From Dyadobacter fermentans DSM 18053 (GTDB lineage Bacteria; Bacteroidota; Bacteroidia; Cytophagales; Spirosomataceae), in NCBI RefSeq assembly GCF_000023125.1, contig NC_013037.1:558001-622000 (forward strand): a stretch of 64,000 nucleotides of DNA, written 5' to 3'. Position numbers and translations under genes: made by a program. The notes beneath the pieces were generated by a model. That model made no database searches, had not been told where the DNA came from, and saw nothing but the letters and a program-made list of their open reading frames with translations. The stretch's first letter is position 1. Each line of letters opens with the position of its first letter. Positions 17,185 through 25,669 of this stretch are shown piece after piece.

Positions 17185-19901
17185 AAATGTGTCCTGTAAA
17201 TTCCTTGCCGAATTGCCGCAGTCGCGATAAGTTGCTGCCCGGCGTTGGCTGGTTTAACTTGTCTGGCCGGATGCTGAGGAGCTGTTAGGGCCCCTTGTTC
17301 GACCTGCTGCAAATGCTTGACCAGCCCCGTAGTGTCGCTGACCTTGTCAGTAAGCACAACAATGAGCTGGCCCTTGCTGGCCCGACCGGTTGCATGCCGT
17401 ATGGCTCTCAGCTCATCGCTGATTACCTGCACTTTGCATAACGGGTTGGCGGCTGTAATGCCCTGCTTCAAAAGGTCGATCATTTGCTGCTGCTGCCGGC
17501 CCCGCAGGTCATCGTCGAGCCGGATGATGATCTGATCAAAACAACCTGCCGCCACATTCCCGAGCTCCCGGATGTCTTCGTCGCGTCGATCGCCGACGCC
17601 TGTGATGATGCCGAGTTTGCCGGATGCGGGAATCGTTTTCAGGTACTCTCCCAGCGCGTGAAGGCCGTGTGGGTTGTGGGCATAGTCTACCAATACATTA
17701 AAATCCCGGAAGGCGAAATGGTTCAGCCTGCCCGGCGTGGACTGATCGGAGACCTGGAAAGCGCGCAGGCCTTGCCGGATCTGTGACAACCGGGCACCCT
17801 GGCAATAAGCTGCCAATACGGCTGCGAGTACGTTTTCAATCATAAAAGGGCATTTACCCCCCATTGTGGCTGGAATGTCGCGTACGTGCTCAATCTGGAT
17901 GCGCTCACTGGCGTCAATGATGGTTATGTAACCGTCCCGGTAAATACATGCCAGGCAACCCTCACAAGTGTGTGCCAGGACGTGCGCGTTCTCAGGATTG
18001 ATGCTGAAAAAAGCGATCTTGCATTCCAGCCTGGCAGCCAGGGCCACACAGTGTTCGTTTTCCGCATTCAAGACCGCATAGCCGTCCCTGCTTACGCTTT
18101 CTGCGATCACACTTTTGACCCTGGCCATATCTTCCAGCGTTTGAACGCCGTTCAGGCCCAGGTGGTCGGCTGCAATGTTGGTGATCACACCTACGTCGCA
18201 TTGGTCGAACCCCAGCCCGGCCCTGAGGATACCGCCCCTGGCCGTTTCCAACACGGCTACATCCACCGACGGGTTGGTTAATACCTTGCGGGCGCTCTCC
18301 GGGCCCGTGCAATCTCCCTGCTCGACGAGCCGGCCGTCCACATAGATGCCATCAGTGGTTGTAAAACCCACGCAAATACCCGGTTGACGCATCAGGTGGG
18401 CCGTAAGCCTGGTAGTAGTTGTCTTGCCATTAGTACCGGTGACCGCGATCAGCGGGATGCGGGCTTTGGATGGATCGGGAAAAAGCATCTTGACCACATC
18501 CGCACCTACATCGCGCGGTTTGCCTATCAGTGGGTTAATATGCATCCGAAAGCCCGGGCTTGCATTGACCTCGATAACTGCCGCGCCAGAAGCGTCCAGC
18601 GGAAGTGTAATGTCTGTGGCCATCACGTCCACCCCGCAAATGTCAAGACCGACGATCCTGGCTACACGTTCAGCCATCCGCGCAATTTCCGGGTGGATAC
18701 AATCGGTAACATCTTCCGACGTACCGCCTTTGCTCAGGTTCGCTACCTTGCATACCGCTGCGCTCACATCGGAAGGTAGTACGGTATCGAGCGAAACGCT
18801 TTGGGCACTTAGGCAGGCGGTAAGCGCATCATCCACCGGGACGCGCGTCAGGAAATTCTGATGACCCTCACCGCGGCGCGGGTCCAGATTCAGCTGGTTT
18901 ATCAGCTCTTTGATAGTCGAAATGCCATCGCCGTATACGGTGGCAGGCGTCCGTTTTGCTGCCGCACTCATCCGGCCGTTAATCACCAGCAGCCGGTAAT
19001 CCGAGCCTTGCACAAACCGTTCCGCGATTACCTTTTCCGAATAGATGACAGCCTCGTTGAAAGCCTCATGTGCTGCATGGATGTCCGTGACATTGATGCT
19101 AACCCCTTTCCCCTGATTGCTGTCCAGTGGCTTGATGACAAGCGGAAATCCCAGCGCTTCTAAGGCCGCCATAAGTCCTGCTTCATCTTCCACCTCAAAG
19201 CCTTCCGAAACAGGGATTCCGGCCCGGGATAATGCCTTTTTGCAAGCGAATTTGTTTCCGGCCAGTTCTACGGCCATATGACTGGTGCGCTGCGTCAGCG
19301 TTGCTTCGATCAGTTGCAGACGGCTACCGTAGCCCAGCTGTACCAGGTTATCATCATTCAACCGGATAACGGGAATGTGCTGCTCCGCTGCTGCTGCCAC
19401 GATCGATTGGGTGCTCGGCCCGAGCTTGCCCTGATGGAAGATTTCACTTAATTCCTTGATAGTATTATTCAGGTTGAAGCGCTGCCCGGCCGCCAGCGCA
19501 AGTAGCATTTCCAAGGCCTTTTCGGCAGCCAGCTTTCCGGCGCGTTCGCATTGATACTCGAATACGACATGGTAAACCCCATATTCGCCCGTACCCCGGG
19601 TACGGCCAAAGCCGCAATCCATTCCGGCCAGTGTTTGCAGTTCCAATGCGACGTGTTCCATTACATGTCCCATCCACGTCCCGTCCTGGACGCGCTCAAA
19701 GAACCCGCCTTCATGGCCTTCCGAACAATGGTGACTTTCAAGGCTCGGTATCGCGGCTTTCAGGCGATCATAGAAACCCTCAATTTTGTTGGTAGGTAAT
19801 TCTTCAAACTCTTCCAGGTCTACTTTGGCTACGATGAGTTGATGCCTGCGGACAGACCATACATTAGGTCCGCGCAGGCACCGCATATCTACGATCTTCA
19901 T
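17181..19901 (-). CDS. cphA: Cyanophycin synthetase
   Basis: A 906-residue enzyme of the usual CphA length and order: an N-terminal domain (about 1-160), an ATP-grasp domain (about 210-475, with LVIKPLDSNQGKGVS and IEVNASPGFRMH), and a Mur-ligase-like C-terminal domain opening with the P-loop GTNGKTTTTR at 489-498. CphA adds Asp to the backbone and Arg to each Asp side chain, using ATP for each step, and so stores nitrogen, carbon and energy as insoluble granules. It is the first gene of cphA-cphB-FRG. Its upstream region is shared with iaaA on the other strand. Confidence 0.96.
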   Translation of the reverse strand: MKIVDMRCLRGPNVWSVRRHQLIVAKVDLEEFEELPTNKIEGFYDRLKAAIPSLESHHCSEGHEGGFFERVQDGTWMGHVMEHVALELQTLAGMDCGFGRTRGTGEYGVYHVVFEYQCERAGKLAAEKALEMLLALAAGQRFNLNNTIKELSEIFHQGKLGPSTQSIVAAAAEQHIPVIRLNDDNLVQLGYGSRLQLIEATLTQRTSHMAVELAGNKFACKKALSRAGIPVSEGFEVEDEAGLMAALEALGFPLVIKPLDSNQGKGVSINVTDIHAAHEAFNEAVIYSEKVIAERFVQGSDYRLLVINGRMSAAAKRTPATVYGDGISTIKELINQLNLDPRRGEGHQNFLTRVPVDDALTACLSAQSVSLDTVLPSDVSAAVCKVANLSKGGTSEDVTDCIHPEIARMAERVARIVGLDICGVDVMATDITLPLDASGAAVIEVNASPGFRMHINPLIGKPRDVGADVVKMLFPDPSKARIPLIAVTGTNGKTTTTRLTAHLMRQPGICVGFTTTDGIYVDGRLVEQGDCTGPESARKVLTNPSVDVAVLETARGGILRAGLGFDQCDVGVITNIAADHLGLNGVQTLEDMARVKSVIAESVSRDGYAVLNAENEHCVALAARLECKIAFFSINPENAHVLAHTCEGCLACIYRDGYITIIDASERIQIEHVRDIPATMGGKCPFMIENVLAAVLAAYCQGARLSQIRQGLRAFQVSDQSTPGRLNHFAFRDFNVLVDYAHNPHGLHALGEYLKTIPASGKLGIITGVGDRRDEDIRELGNVAAGCFDQIIIRLDDDLRGRQQQQMIDLLKQGITAANPLCKVQVISDELRAIRHATGRASKGQLIVVLTDKVSDTTGLVKHLQQVEQGALTAPQHPARQVKPANAGQQLIATAAIRQGIYRTHL

Positions 19902-20218
19902 ACTGTGTTTGCTCTTGGAGCATTGGGTAAGTTTTTTAATAGATTTTAAAAGTGGGGAAGCGGATAATTAAAAGCGTACCATCATCGCATTTGCGGTTAT
20001 TCCACAACTTGCAAATCCACACTAAACTGGGCGCAAGATTAACATTAGACTGGCTGAAAGCCGATTAGCATTTTTGAGGTGACAAAATCTACTCTTAAGT
20101 AGTGGAAGTATTTGTGGAAAAGTTTGCACAAAAGTATTTATCCGCTGCGGTAGAGTCGTGGTAAGCATTTTGCTTGCCGGGTCCATTTTTCGATTATTCA
20201 CTTTCCGATACTTCCAAT
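19902..20218. promoter_or_regulatory. Divergent intergenic region between cphA and iaaA
   Basis: This 317-base, AT-rich gap contains no ORF worth calling and must hold the promoters for the cphA-cphB-FRG operon (leftward) and iaaA (rightward). I could not identify a convincing TTG/TAnnTTTG promoter pair or an operator. Synthesis and final degradation being driven from one shared region would allow a common regulator to set their balance. Confidence 0.5.
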
Positions 20219-21115
20219 ATGTTCTCCATAGCCATCCACGGTGGGGCGGGTTCGCTCGATGCAGCCGCGCTTTCCCCGGCGCAAGAAAAACTTTATCATC
20301 TGGGTCTGCATACTGCATTGAATGCAGGGTACACGATACTGCAATCGGGCGGAGCAGCTATCGACGCGGTGCAGCACGCGGTGATGCAGCTGGAAGACAA
20401 CCCGCTTTTCAATGCAGGCAGGGGGGCTGTCTTTAATTCCGATGGAGTGCAGGAGCTTGATGCGGCAATGATGTGCGGCAAAACCTTGCGGGTAGGTGCG
20501 GTAGCTGCGGTAACAAATGTCAAAAACCCAATCCTGCTTGCCAGAAAGGTGATGGAAGACCCGCAATTTGTGCTGCTGGTCGCCGAGGGGGCGCATAACT
20601 ACGCCCGAAAAAGTGGTATTCCGATGGAAGAGATGTCCTACTTTGCTACCCCCGAGCGGTACCAGCAGTTGCAGGATGCGAAAGATGCGCATTTGCAAAA
20701 AGCGTCCGATACAGTGGGTGCTGTTGCGCGCGATATGCATGGGAACCTGGCAGCCGCCAGCTCCACAGGTGGTCTTACTAATAAGAAATATAGTCGGGTG
20801 GGTGACAGCCCGGTGATTGGTGCGGGCACCTACGCCCATAACGATACCTGCGCCGTATGCTGCACAGGCGATGGCGAGTACTTTATACGACTGGTAACCG
20901 CGCACGACGTGGCAGCAATGCTGCAATACCAAGGTTTAACCCTGGCGGAGGCATGCGATGCAGCGATCCATGAAAAGCTGAATGCCTTGAAAGGGGAAGG
21001 TGGGCTGATCGCCATAGACTTTGCAGGCAATATCGAAATGAGTTCGAATTGCGCAAGTATGCCCCGGGGATGGGTGAAAAACGAAGGAAACCTGAATACG
21101 GCGATATGGATGTAA
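20219..21115 (+). CDS. iaaA: Isoaspartyl peptidase/L-asparaginase (Ntn-hydrolase)
   Basis: A 298-residue plant-type asparaginase precursor. The ATG at 20219 gives the family start MFSIAIHGGAGSLD; a TTG at 20174 would add 15 residues without homology. The autocatalytic nucleophile is Thr165 in ASDTVGAVARD, and the substrate region SSTGGLTNKKYSRVGDSP plus GAGTYA is intact. The precursor cleaves itself before this Thr. The enzyme hydrolyses beta-aspartyl dipeptides, including the beta-Asp-Arg made by cyanophycinase, so with cphA and cphB it completes a synthesis-degradation cycle that yields free Asp and Arg. No signal peptide, so it acts in the cytoplasm. Confidence 0.95.
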   Translation: MFSIAIHGGAGSLDAAALSPAQEKLYHLGLHTALNAGYTILQSGGAAIDAVQHAVMQLEDNPLFNAGRGAVFNSDGVQELDAAMMCGKTLRVGAVAAVTNVKNPILLARKVMEDPQFVLLVAEGAHNYARKSGIPMEEMSYFATPERYQQLQDAKDAHLQKASDTVGAVARDMHGNLAAASSTGGLTNKKYSRVGDSPVIGAGTYAHNDTCAVCCTGDGEYFIRLVTAHDVAAMLQYQGLTLAEACDAAIHEKLNALKGEGGLIAIDFAGNIEMSSNCASMPRGWVKNEGNLNTAIWM

Positions 21116-21190
21116 GCAGGGTACTTGGAAGCGCTGATGGAATGGTTTTTATGTCGGCCCGCGCCATTTCTCACCTTAAAATTCAAAATT

Positions 21191-22063
21191 ATGTTTTACC
21201 ACGACGGAAAACTTCAGTACACAGTGCGGGTTGACAAGCCAAACCCTCAATTTGCGAAATTACTCCAACAGGCAATTGGCGGCATCGAAGGAGAAATGCG
21301 CGTTTGTTTGCAATACCTGTTTCAAGCATGGAACTCGCGTGGACCTCAGAAATACAGGGATATGCTGCTGGAAACGGGAACCGAGGAAATTGCACATATT
21401 GAAATGCTCGCTACGGCCGTTTGCCTGAACCTGGAAGGATCGTCCAGCGCGTTGAAGGACGAGATGGCAATGAGCAACCCCATGGTAGAGGCTGTGATGG
21501 GCGGTCGCGACCCGCGGCATATCCTTTCGGCCGGGCTGGGTGCGATGGCGGCCGACGCGAACGGTGTTCCGTTCAACGGCTCATGGGTAGTCAGCAGCGG
21601 CAACATCGCGGCTGATATGCATGCGAATGTGATGGCCGAAACCACCGGCCGGGTGCTTGCCACACGCTTATACGAAATGACCGACGATTCGGGCATGAAG
21701 GACATGCTCGCATTCCTGATCGCCCGCGACACCATGCACCAAAATCAATGGATGGCGGTACTCGAAGAGCTCGGGCCGGATGCTTACCCGGTCCCCAACA
21801 GCTTCCCGTCGAGCCTGCAACATGAAAATGTGGCTTACAGCTTCCTGAGCACTAGCGTCAATGAAGTCAGTAACGCAACCGGCCGCTGGACGGAGGGATC
21901 CTCAATTGATGGCAAGGGAATTTTTCGTTTCGAGAAAGCAGTACCAACCGGCGGGCTTCCCGTACTCGCACCAGCGGACAAGGAAATCCACGGTCAGATC
22001 GAACAAGGTGTGGCGCCGGATCCGGGCTTCATCGATAAAGTAAAAGATATTATCGGCGGTTAA
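21191..22063 (+). CDS. Manganese catalase (non-haem)
   Basis: A 290-residue ferritin-like dimanganese catalase. The ATG at 21191 gives the family start MFYHDGKLQYTVRV; longer readings lack homology. Metal ligands are visible as Glu35 in GEMRVCLQ, and the ExxH pair Glu66/His69 in TEEIAHIEM, with a second set in the later half (DMHANVMAE and ARDTMHQNQW). The enzyme disproportionates hydrogen peroxide. It lies 75 bases after iaaA in the same direction and is followed by a terminator. Its presence with DUF4142, SDR and SPW genes supports a stress-protection block. Confidence 0.95.
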   Translation: MFYHDGKLQYTVRVDKPNPQFAKLLQQAIGGIEGEMRVCLQYLFQAWNSRGPQKYRDMLLETGTEEIAHIEMLATAVCLNLEGSSSALKDEMAMSNPMVEAVMGGRDPRHILSAGLGAMAADANGVPFNGSWVVSSGNIAADMHANVMAETTGRVLATRLYEMTDDSGMKDMLAFLIARDTMHQNQWMAVLEELGPDAYPVPNSFPSSLQHENVAYSFLSTSVNEVSNATGRWTEGSSIDGKGIFRFEKAVPTGGLPVLAPADKEIHGQIEQGVAPDPGFIDKVKDIIGG

Positions 22064-22080
22064 TGTCTTAGTTCAAAATA

Positions 22081-22126
22081 GGGCAGCGGGCGGGCCAGCA
22101 TTTTGGCTGCATAGGCTGCCCTTTTT
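22081..22126 (+). terminator. Hairpin terminator after Mn catalase
   Basis: GGGCAGC at 22081-22087 pairs with GCTGCCC at 22115-22121, followed by a run of five T. The loop is long (27 bases) but GC-rich. It lies just after the Mn-catalase stop and is the likely end of its transcript. Confidence 0.6.
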
Positions 22127-22147
22127 ATTAATTAAAAAAGCAAAGCA

Positions 22148-22522
22148 ATGAAAAAGGCAGCATTCTATATCGCAGCGGTGCTTTTGTTAATGGGCACTAC
22201 GCTATGGGCGCAGTCTGCATCCGATCAGACAAAGGGAAAATCAACCGAAAAAAAGAGCCAAGATGCCCGCAAGGCAGGGACGCAGTCGCGAGCCAGCGGG
22301 TCAGCCAGCATCACCAGCGAAGCCACGACCGGCACGCCTCCAACCCACATTGACAAAACCAACAGCGTTCCCCCTGCCAGTAACCCGCAAAATACCGGTG
22401 TGAATGCGGTAAACAGAAAAAAGTCCGGTTCTACCGTTCAGGGAAGTTCCAAAAAGAAAAGTAACACTGCGAGTCAAACGCCTTCGGGCGATCAGCCGCA
22501 GAAAAAGAAAGAAAATCCGTAA
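22148..22522 (+). CDS. Small secreted low-complexity protein
   Basis: A 124-residue protein with a signal peptide (KKAAFYIAAVLLLMGTTLWAQ) and then a disordered Lys/Ser/Thr/Gln-rich chain ending in a Lys-rich tail. No domain can be recognised. It has the same architecture and composition as the product of the gene at 15104; the two bracket the cyanophycin/catalase genes. It may be an envelope or matrix component, but nothing in the sequence proves a role. It converges on the DUF421 gene pair. Confidence 0.6.
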   Translation: MKKAAFYIAAVLLLMGTTLWAQSASDQTKGKSTEKKSQDARKAGTQSRASGSASITSEATTGTPPTHIDKTNSVPPASNPQNTGVNAVNRKKSGSTVQGSSKKKSNTASQTPSGDQPQKKKENP

Positions 22523-22552
22523 AAGTGGCGGCACATGGCCGCCACTTGCTTT

Positions 22553-23239
22553 TTACGCTACCGCCATCACTATCTTTTCCCCATCGCACCTTACACAATT
22601 GCCGGAATAATCGTGGTAGGGTGCGACAAGGCCACATTTGTCACAAACCATCCGGTCCGAAGGACGGTACCTGCGCAATTCGAACTGGTGATCATGCCCG
22701 GGCAGAATACCCAGCCCGGGCGAAGGGTCATCCTCCTTCATAAAAGTAAAAGTACCGCCAGCCTCAAAATACAGTCGCTTGACCTGGCCGAGTTGAACGA
22801 CTCCATTGCTGCGCAGTTGTGCAAATGCGCGTTCCCGCGAAATGCCGGTTTTACGCATGTTGTCCAATTGCATCACGCCGTCAGCGACCAAAATCGTCAT
22901 ATCCCCCTGCGTTACCGATTCAAGCTTTTGATTACGGCTTGCCAGCCATGCTGCCAGTTGCTGAATGGCAACCACCACGATCGCAATCACGACGGCGGCA
23001 AGTATACCGCGGTCCGGTGCTTGCAGAGGAACCCCGATAGCCGCTGCCAGTGAAACGAGCGCGATCATTTCGTTCCGGCTGAGCTGCGAGGCCATTCGTT
23101 TGCCCATCAACCGCATGGAAACCATCAGGATCAGGTAGATAATGGCTATTCGCAGGACTACTTCCCAGTAAAATGCGGCGGGAACATCCCCGATAAACAC
23201 GCGCTGCCAGTCGCCAAACCTAATATCTTCTTTTTTCAT
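22553..23239 (-). CDS. DUF421 (YetF-like) membrane protein with C-terminal zinc ribbon
   Basis: A 228-residue protein with three hydrophobic segments in the first ~95 residues (LRIAIIYLILMVSM, MIALVSLAAAIGVPL, LAAVVIAIVVVAIQQLAAWL) and the conserved MRLMGKRMASQLSRNE block, then the cytoplasmic YetF domain (VADGVMQLDNMRKTGISRE). After the normal end comes an extra domain with CxxC (VCDKCG) and another CxxC (CVRCDG), which looks like a zinc ribbon. DUF421 proteins of spore formers have roles in membrane lipid or stress physiology; the function here is unknown. It lies 10 bases after a paralogous gene. Confidence 0.85.
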   Translation of the reverse strand: MKKEDIRFGDWQRVFIGDVPAAFYWEVVLRIAIIYLILMVSMRLMGKRMASQLSRNEMIALVSLAAAIGVPLQAPDRGILAAVVIAIVVVAIQQLAAWLASRNQKLESVTQGDMTILVADGVMQLDNMRKTGISRERAFAQLRSNGVVQLGQVKRLYFEAGGTFTFMKEDDPSPGLGILPGHDHQFELRRYRPSDRMVCDKCGLVAPYHDYSGNCVRCDGEKIVMAVA

Positions 23240-23249
23240 GTCTTAGCAG

Positions 23250-23951
23250 TTAATTGATTTCAGATATGCTCGCCTGATCCCACTGGTCAGCGCCGCAGAC
23301 CGGGCAGCGATCACTTCTTTGCTGACCCTGGGGTGTTGCCCCGCAATTGGCGCACGCCAACCTATCATCGAGCTGATGCTGGCGGAATGCGTTGATTTCC
23401 GGGTCACTGGGCGGGTACAGTAACAGGCCCGCCGTAGCTTGTTCTGTTCTATATATACTGAACATACCGCAAGCTTCCAGGTAGGCGCGCTCAACTTCGC
23501 CCAGGTTATAGATGCTTTCGTTGCGAAGTGCTGCAAAAAGCTGCTGACGGGATATTTTGGTTCGCTGCATCTCGTCCAACTGTAACACACCGTCTTTAAT
23601 CAATGTGCTAACTTCGCCCTGACTAATATGCTCAAAGCGCGCGCTTTTGAATTCCAGCCAGTTTGAGCCGCGTTGGAAGACAAGGGCGCACACCAAAATC
23701 AACATACACACTAAAAGACCGGTTTGCGGCATTTGCATCCCTGGTGAGACAATCGCACCTAGGGTGACCATCACCGCAAGCTCGGAAATGGTTAACTGAC
23801 CGCCCATTCTTTTACCCATGATCCTGACGACGAAGAGAAGGGCGAGATACAGAAGCAGGGTGCGCAGCAGTACTTCAAGCATAAAAACCGGCGGTGCTTC
23901 GCCAAACAGTATCCGGTAGAAATCCCCTGGGACAATGTCTTCCTTTTTCAT
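23250..23951 (-). CDS. DUF421 (YetF-like) membrane protein with C-terminal zinc ribbon, paralogue
   Basis: A 233-residue paralogue of the neighbouring protein, starting with nearly the same residues (MKKEDI). It has three membrane segments, the VVRIMGKRMGGQLTISEL block and a cytoplasmic YetF domain (LIKDGVLQLDEMQRTKISRQ). The end again carries a zinc ribbon with CANCG and CPVCG. Two adjacent paralogues that both keep the same added metal-binding tail suggest that they form a hetero-oligomer. The pair is co-directional with the SPW-repeat gene upstream. Confidence 0.85.
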   Translation of the reverse strand: MKKEDIVPGDFYRILFGEAPPVFMLEVLLRTLLLYLALLFVVRIMGKRMGGQLTISELAVMVTLGAIVSPGMQMPQTGLLVCMLILVCALVFQRGSNWLEFKSARFEHISQGEVSTLIKDGVLQLDEMQRTKISRQQLFAALRNESIYNLGEVERAYLEACGMFSIYRTEQATAGLLLYPPSDPEINAFRQHQLDDRLACANCGATPQGQQRSDRCPVCGADQWDQASISEIN

Positions 23952-23980
23952 AGAATGCCTCTATTTGAAATAAGATAGTA

Positions 23981-24388
23981 CTAATAGCTTGATCCGTTGA
24001 CCCCGTCCGCATTCGGATCGACTACCGGCTGGGTCTTTTCATCAGGTGCATGGTTAACTGTCAGCATCGCCGCAGCTATTTCAAACAGGCCCATGGCCAG
24101 ATGCGGAACGAAGACCTGATCGGCAAACCCGAATAGCCATGGGGAAGCGGCCAACAGTGCGCCGGAAAGAAGGTCCACCATTAAGTGTATACGCATTGGA
24201 ATGCTGCGGACCATTCCTCCCTCATAATCTGTGAAAAGGGACATTGTGAGCGCTACCGCCGCGATAGCGATCACCGTCCATGCCGCATAGACCGACTCGG
24301 TAAAGCTGAAAATCCATGGCGATGCAAAAAAGAAGATACCCGCGATGTAATCGATCCTGGCGTGCATGCTTGTGCTGACTATTTTCAT
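23981..24388 (-). CDS. SPW-repeat membrane protein
   Basis: A 135-residue membrane protein with two SPW repeats, FFASPWIFSF near residue 20 and LAASPWLFGF near residue 80, each at the start of a pair of hydrophobic helices, so four membrane segments in all. SPW proteins occur in stress-related gene sets of many bacteria but lack a known activity. It is the first gene of the SPW-DUF421-DUF421 series, with 29 bases to the next gene. Confidence 0.85.
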   Translation of the reverse strand: MKIVSTSMHARIDYIAGIFFFASPWIFSFTESVYAAWTVIAIAAVALTMSLFTDYEGGMVRSIPMRIHLMVDLLSGALLAASPWLFGFADQVFVPHLAMGLFEIAAAMLTVNHAPDEKTQPVVDPNADGVNGSSY

Positions 24389-24587
24389 TGTGATTATAGT
24401 TTATAGTGAATACCCACCGGCTTTGATCCACCGGGTTTGGGAAAGCGGCGCCATTGAAAAATCCGTTCCAGCGGTTAACAGCGAGTTGCGGAATGATTTT
24501 TATAATCTCGCCGTGCGCAAACGCGCAAAGTTCAATTGGCAGCTCAGGCTGTAAGACTCGATGAAAAAGAGGTGAAGTAGAAGGTTA

Positions 24588-24956
24588 TTGCAAGTATCGC
24601 TAGGCATCTGTGCCACGGTGCCGATCGTTACGGGCCTGCTGGGTATGGCAGGAATTAACAATCCAATTTACGATGAAGCCTACAAGCCTTCGGGTGTGCT
24701 ACTGGATAGCAACCTTCGTTTTTTGAATGGGCTATCGGTTGGCGTCGGTTTGTGCGCATTGTCTATTATCCCAAACATAAAGAGCAGATCAGCGGAGCTG
24801 AGGATTATTTGTGCCCTTATTTTTTTCGGCGCTGTTGGACGCATGTTGTCTGTTGCCAGCCACGGTTTACCGCCCTCCCCGTTTGACATTGTTACGTTTT
24901 TTGAGCTTGCAATCCCGCCGCTGCTCGCGTACTGGCAGTCGCGGATTTCTGGATAG
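24588..24956 (+). CDS. DUF4345 membrane protein, start region interrupted
   Basis: The product (122 residues from a TTG at 24588) is a DUF4345 protein: LGICATVPIVTGLLGMAG, the LDSNLRFLNGLSVGVGL core, and three to four membrane segments with a final FDIVTFFELAIPPLLAYW. A normal-looking start, ATG at 24561 followed by three codons, is in the same frame but runs into TGA at codon 5 (24573-24575), after which SRRLLQ leads straight into the family sequence. So either a nonsense change hit the start region or translation initiates at the TTG. A purine-rich AAGAGGTGAAG box precedes the TTG. Confidence 0.65.
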   Translation: MQVSLGICATVPIVTGLLGMAGINNPIYDEAYKPSGVLLDSNLRFLNGLSVGVGLCALSIIPNIKSRSAELRIICALIFFGAVGRMLSVASHGLPPSPFDIVTFFELAIPPLLAYWQSRISG

Positions 24957-25087
24957 GGAACCTTGGATTTCCCTTATGGCAAGCTAGGGGCTGCGTCGTT
25001 AATATCAGGCACATTTTTTGCGAGGGGCGGAAATTTTCAATTCCTTCTCGTACGCTGTTCAACTTAGGAGTAATTATTTTACAAGAT

Positions 25088-25669
25088 ATGGATCAGTTTA
25101 ATACGCTTACGCCGACGATCAAGGTCGTCTATTACACCCATCCGTTTTGTCCTGTCAGTGAAAGAATGCAACAACACTGGTGCCGATTAACCTCAGAGTA
25201 TGGCCATCACCTAAGCTTTAAATTCTGTATGGCGGCCGGCATGGACAGCGCTTTTCCAGCTACTAAAACCAAATTTGCCTGCCAGGCAGTCAAAGCCGCC
25301 GAATTACAATCTTCATGGGCAGCGGATCTATTTTTGGATGCGATAAGAACTGAAATGGCACAAGGTCGACAAGATCTATGTGAGCCGGAGTCGCTGCTTG
25401 AAATCGCAAGAATGTGTGCGAAGAAAAACCCTTCAACAATGGATTTTAACAGATTTGCCCAGGAACTCGACAGTAGAAAGACCCGACAGGCAGTGCTGGA
25501 TGATCTCAACAAGATACGTATCAACCGGGTCGATACGCTACCAACCTTGACTTTTACTGTCGATGGAAAAGGCTTAAAGGTGACTGGATACAAGACATAC
25601 CATCAACTGGTGGACTTGGTGAAACGTGTTTCGCAGGCAGGGATCGATATTGTCGGCTTCGCACATTGA
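25088..25669 (+). CDS. DsbA/thioredoxin-fold family protein
   Basis: A 193-residue cytoplasmic protein that starts with a thioredoxin-like strand and active-site loop, IKVVYYTHPFCPVSE; the motif is CPVS, so only the first Cys of a CxxC is present. The helical insertion and the later VDTLPTLTFTVDGKGLKVTGY strand pair (cis-Pro region LPTL) fit the DsbA/FrnE-like group. The single Cys suggests a glutaredoxin-like or non-oxidase role. No signal peptide. It is the last clearly normal gene before the mobile-element-rich region. Confidence 0.6.
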   Translation: MDQFNTLTPTIKVVYYTHPFCPVSERMQQHWCRLTSEYGHHLSFKFCMAAGMDSAFPATKTKFACQAVKAAELQSSWAADLFLDAIRTEMAQGRQDLCEPESLLEIARMCAKKNPSTMDFNRFAQELDSRKTRQAVLDDLNKIRINRVDTLPTLTFTVDGKGLKVTGYKTYHQLVDLVKRVSQAGIDIVGFAH

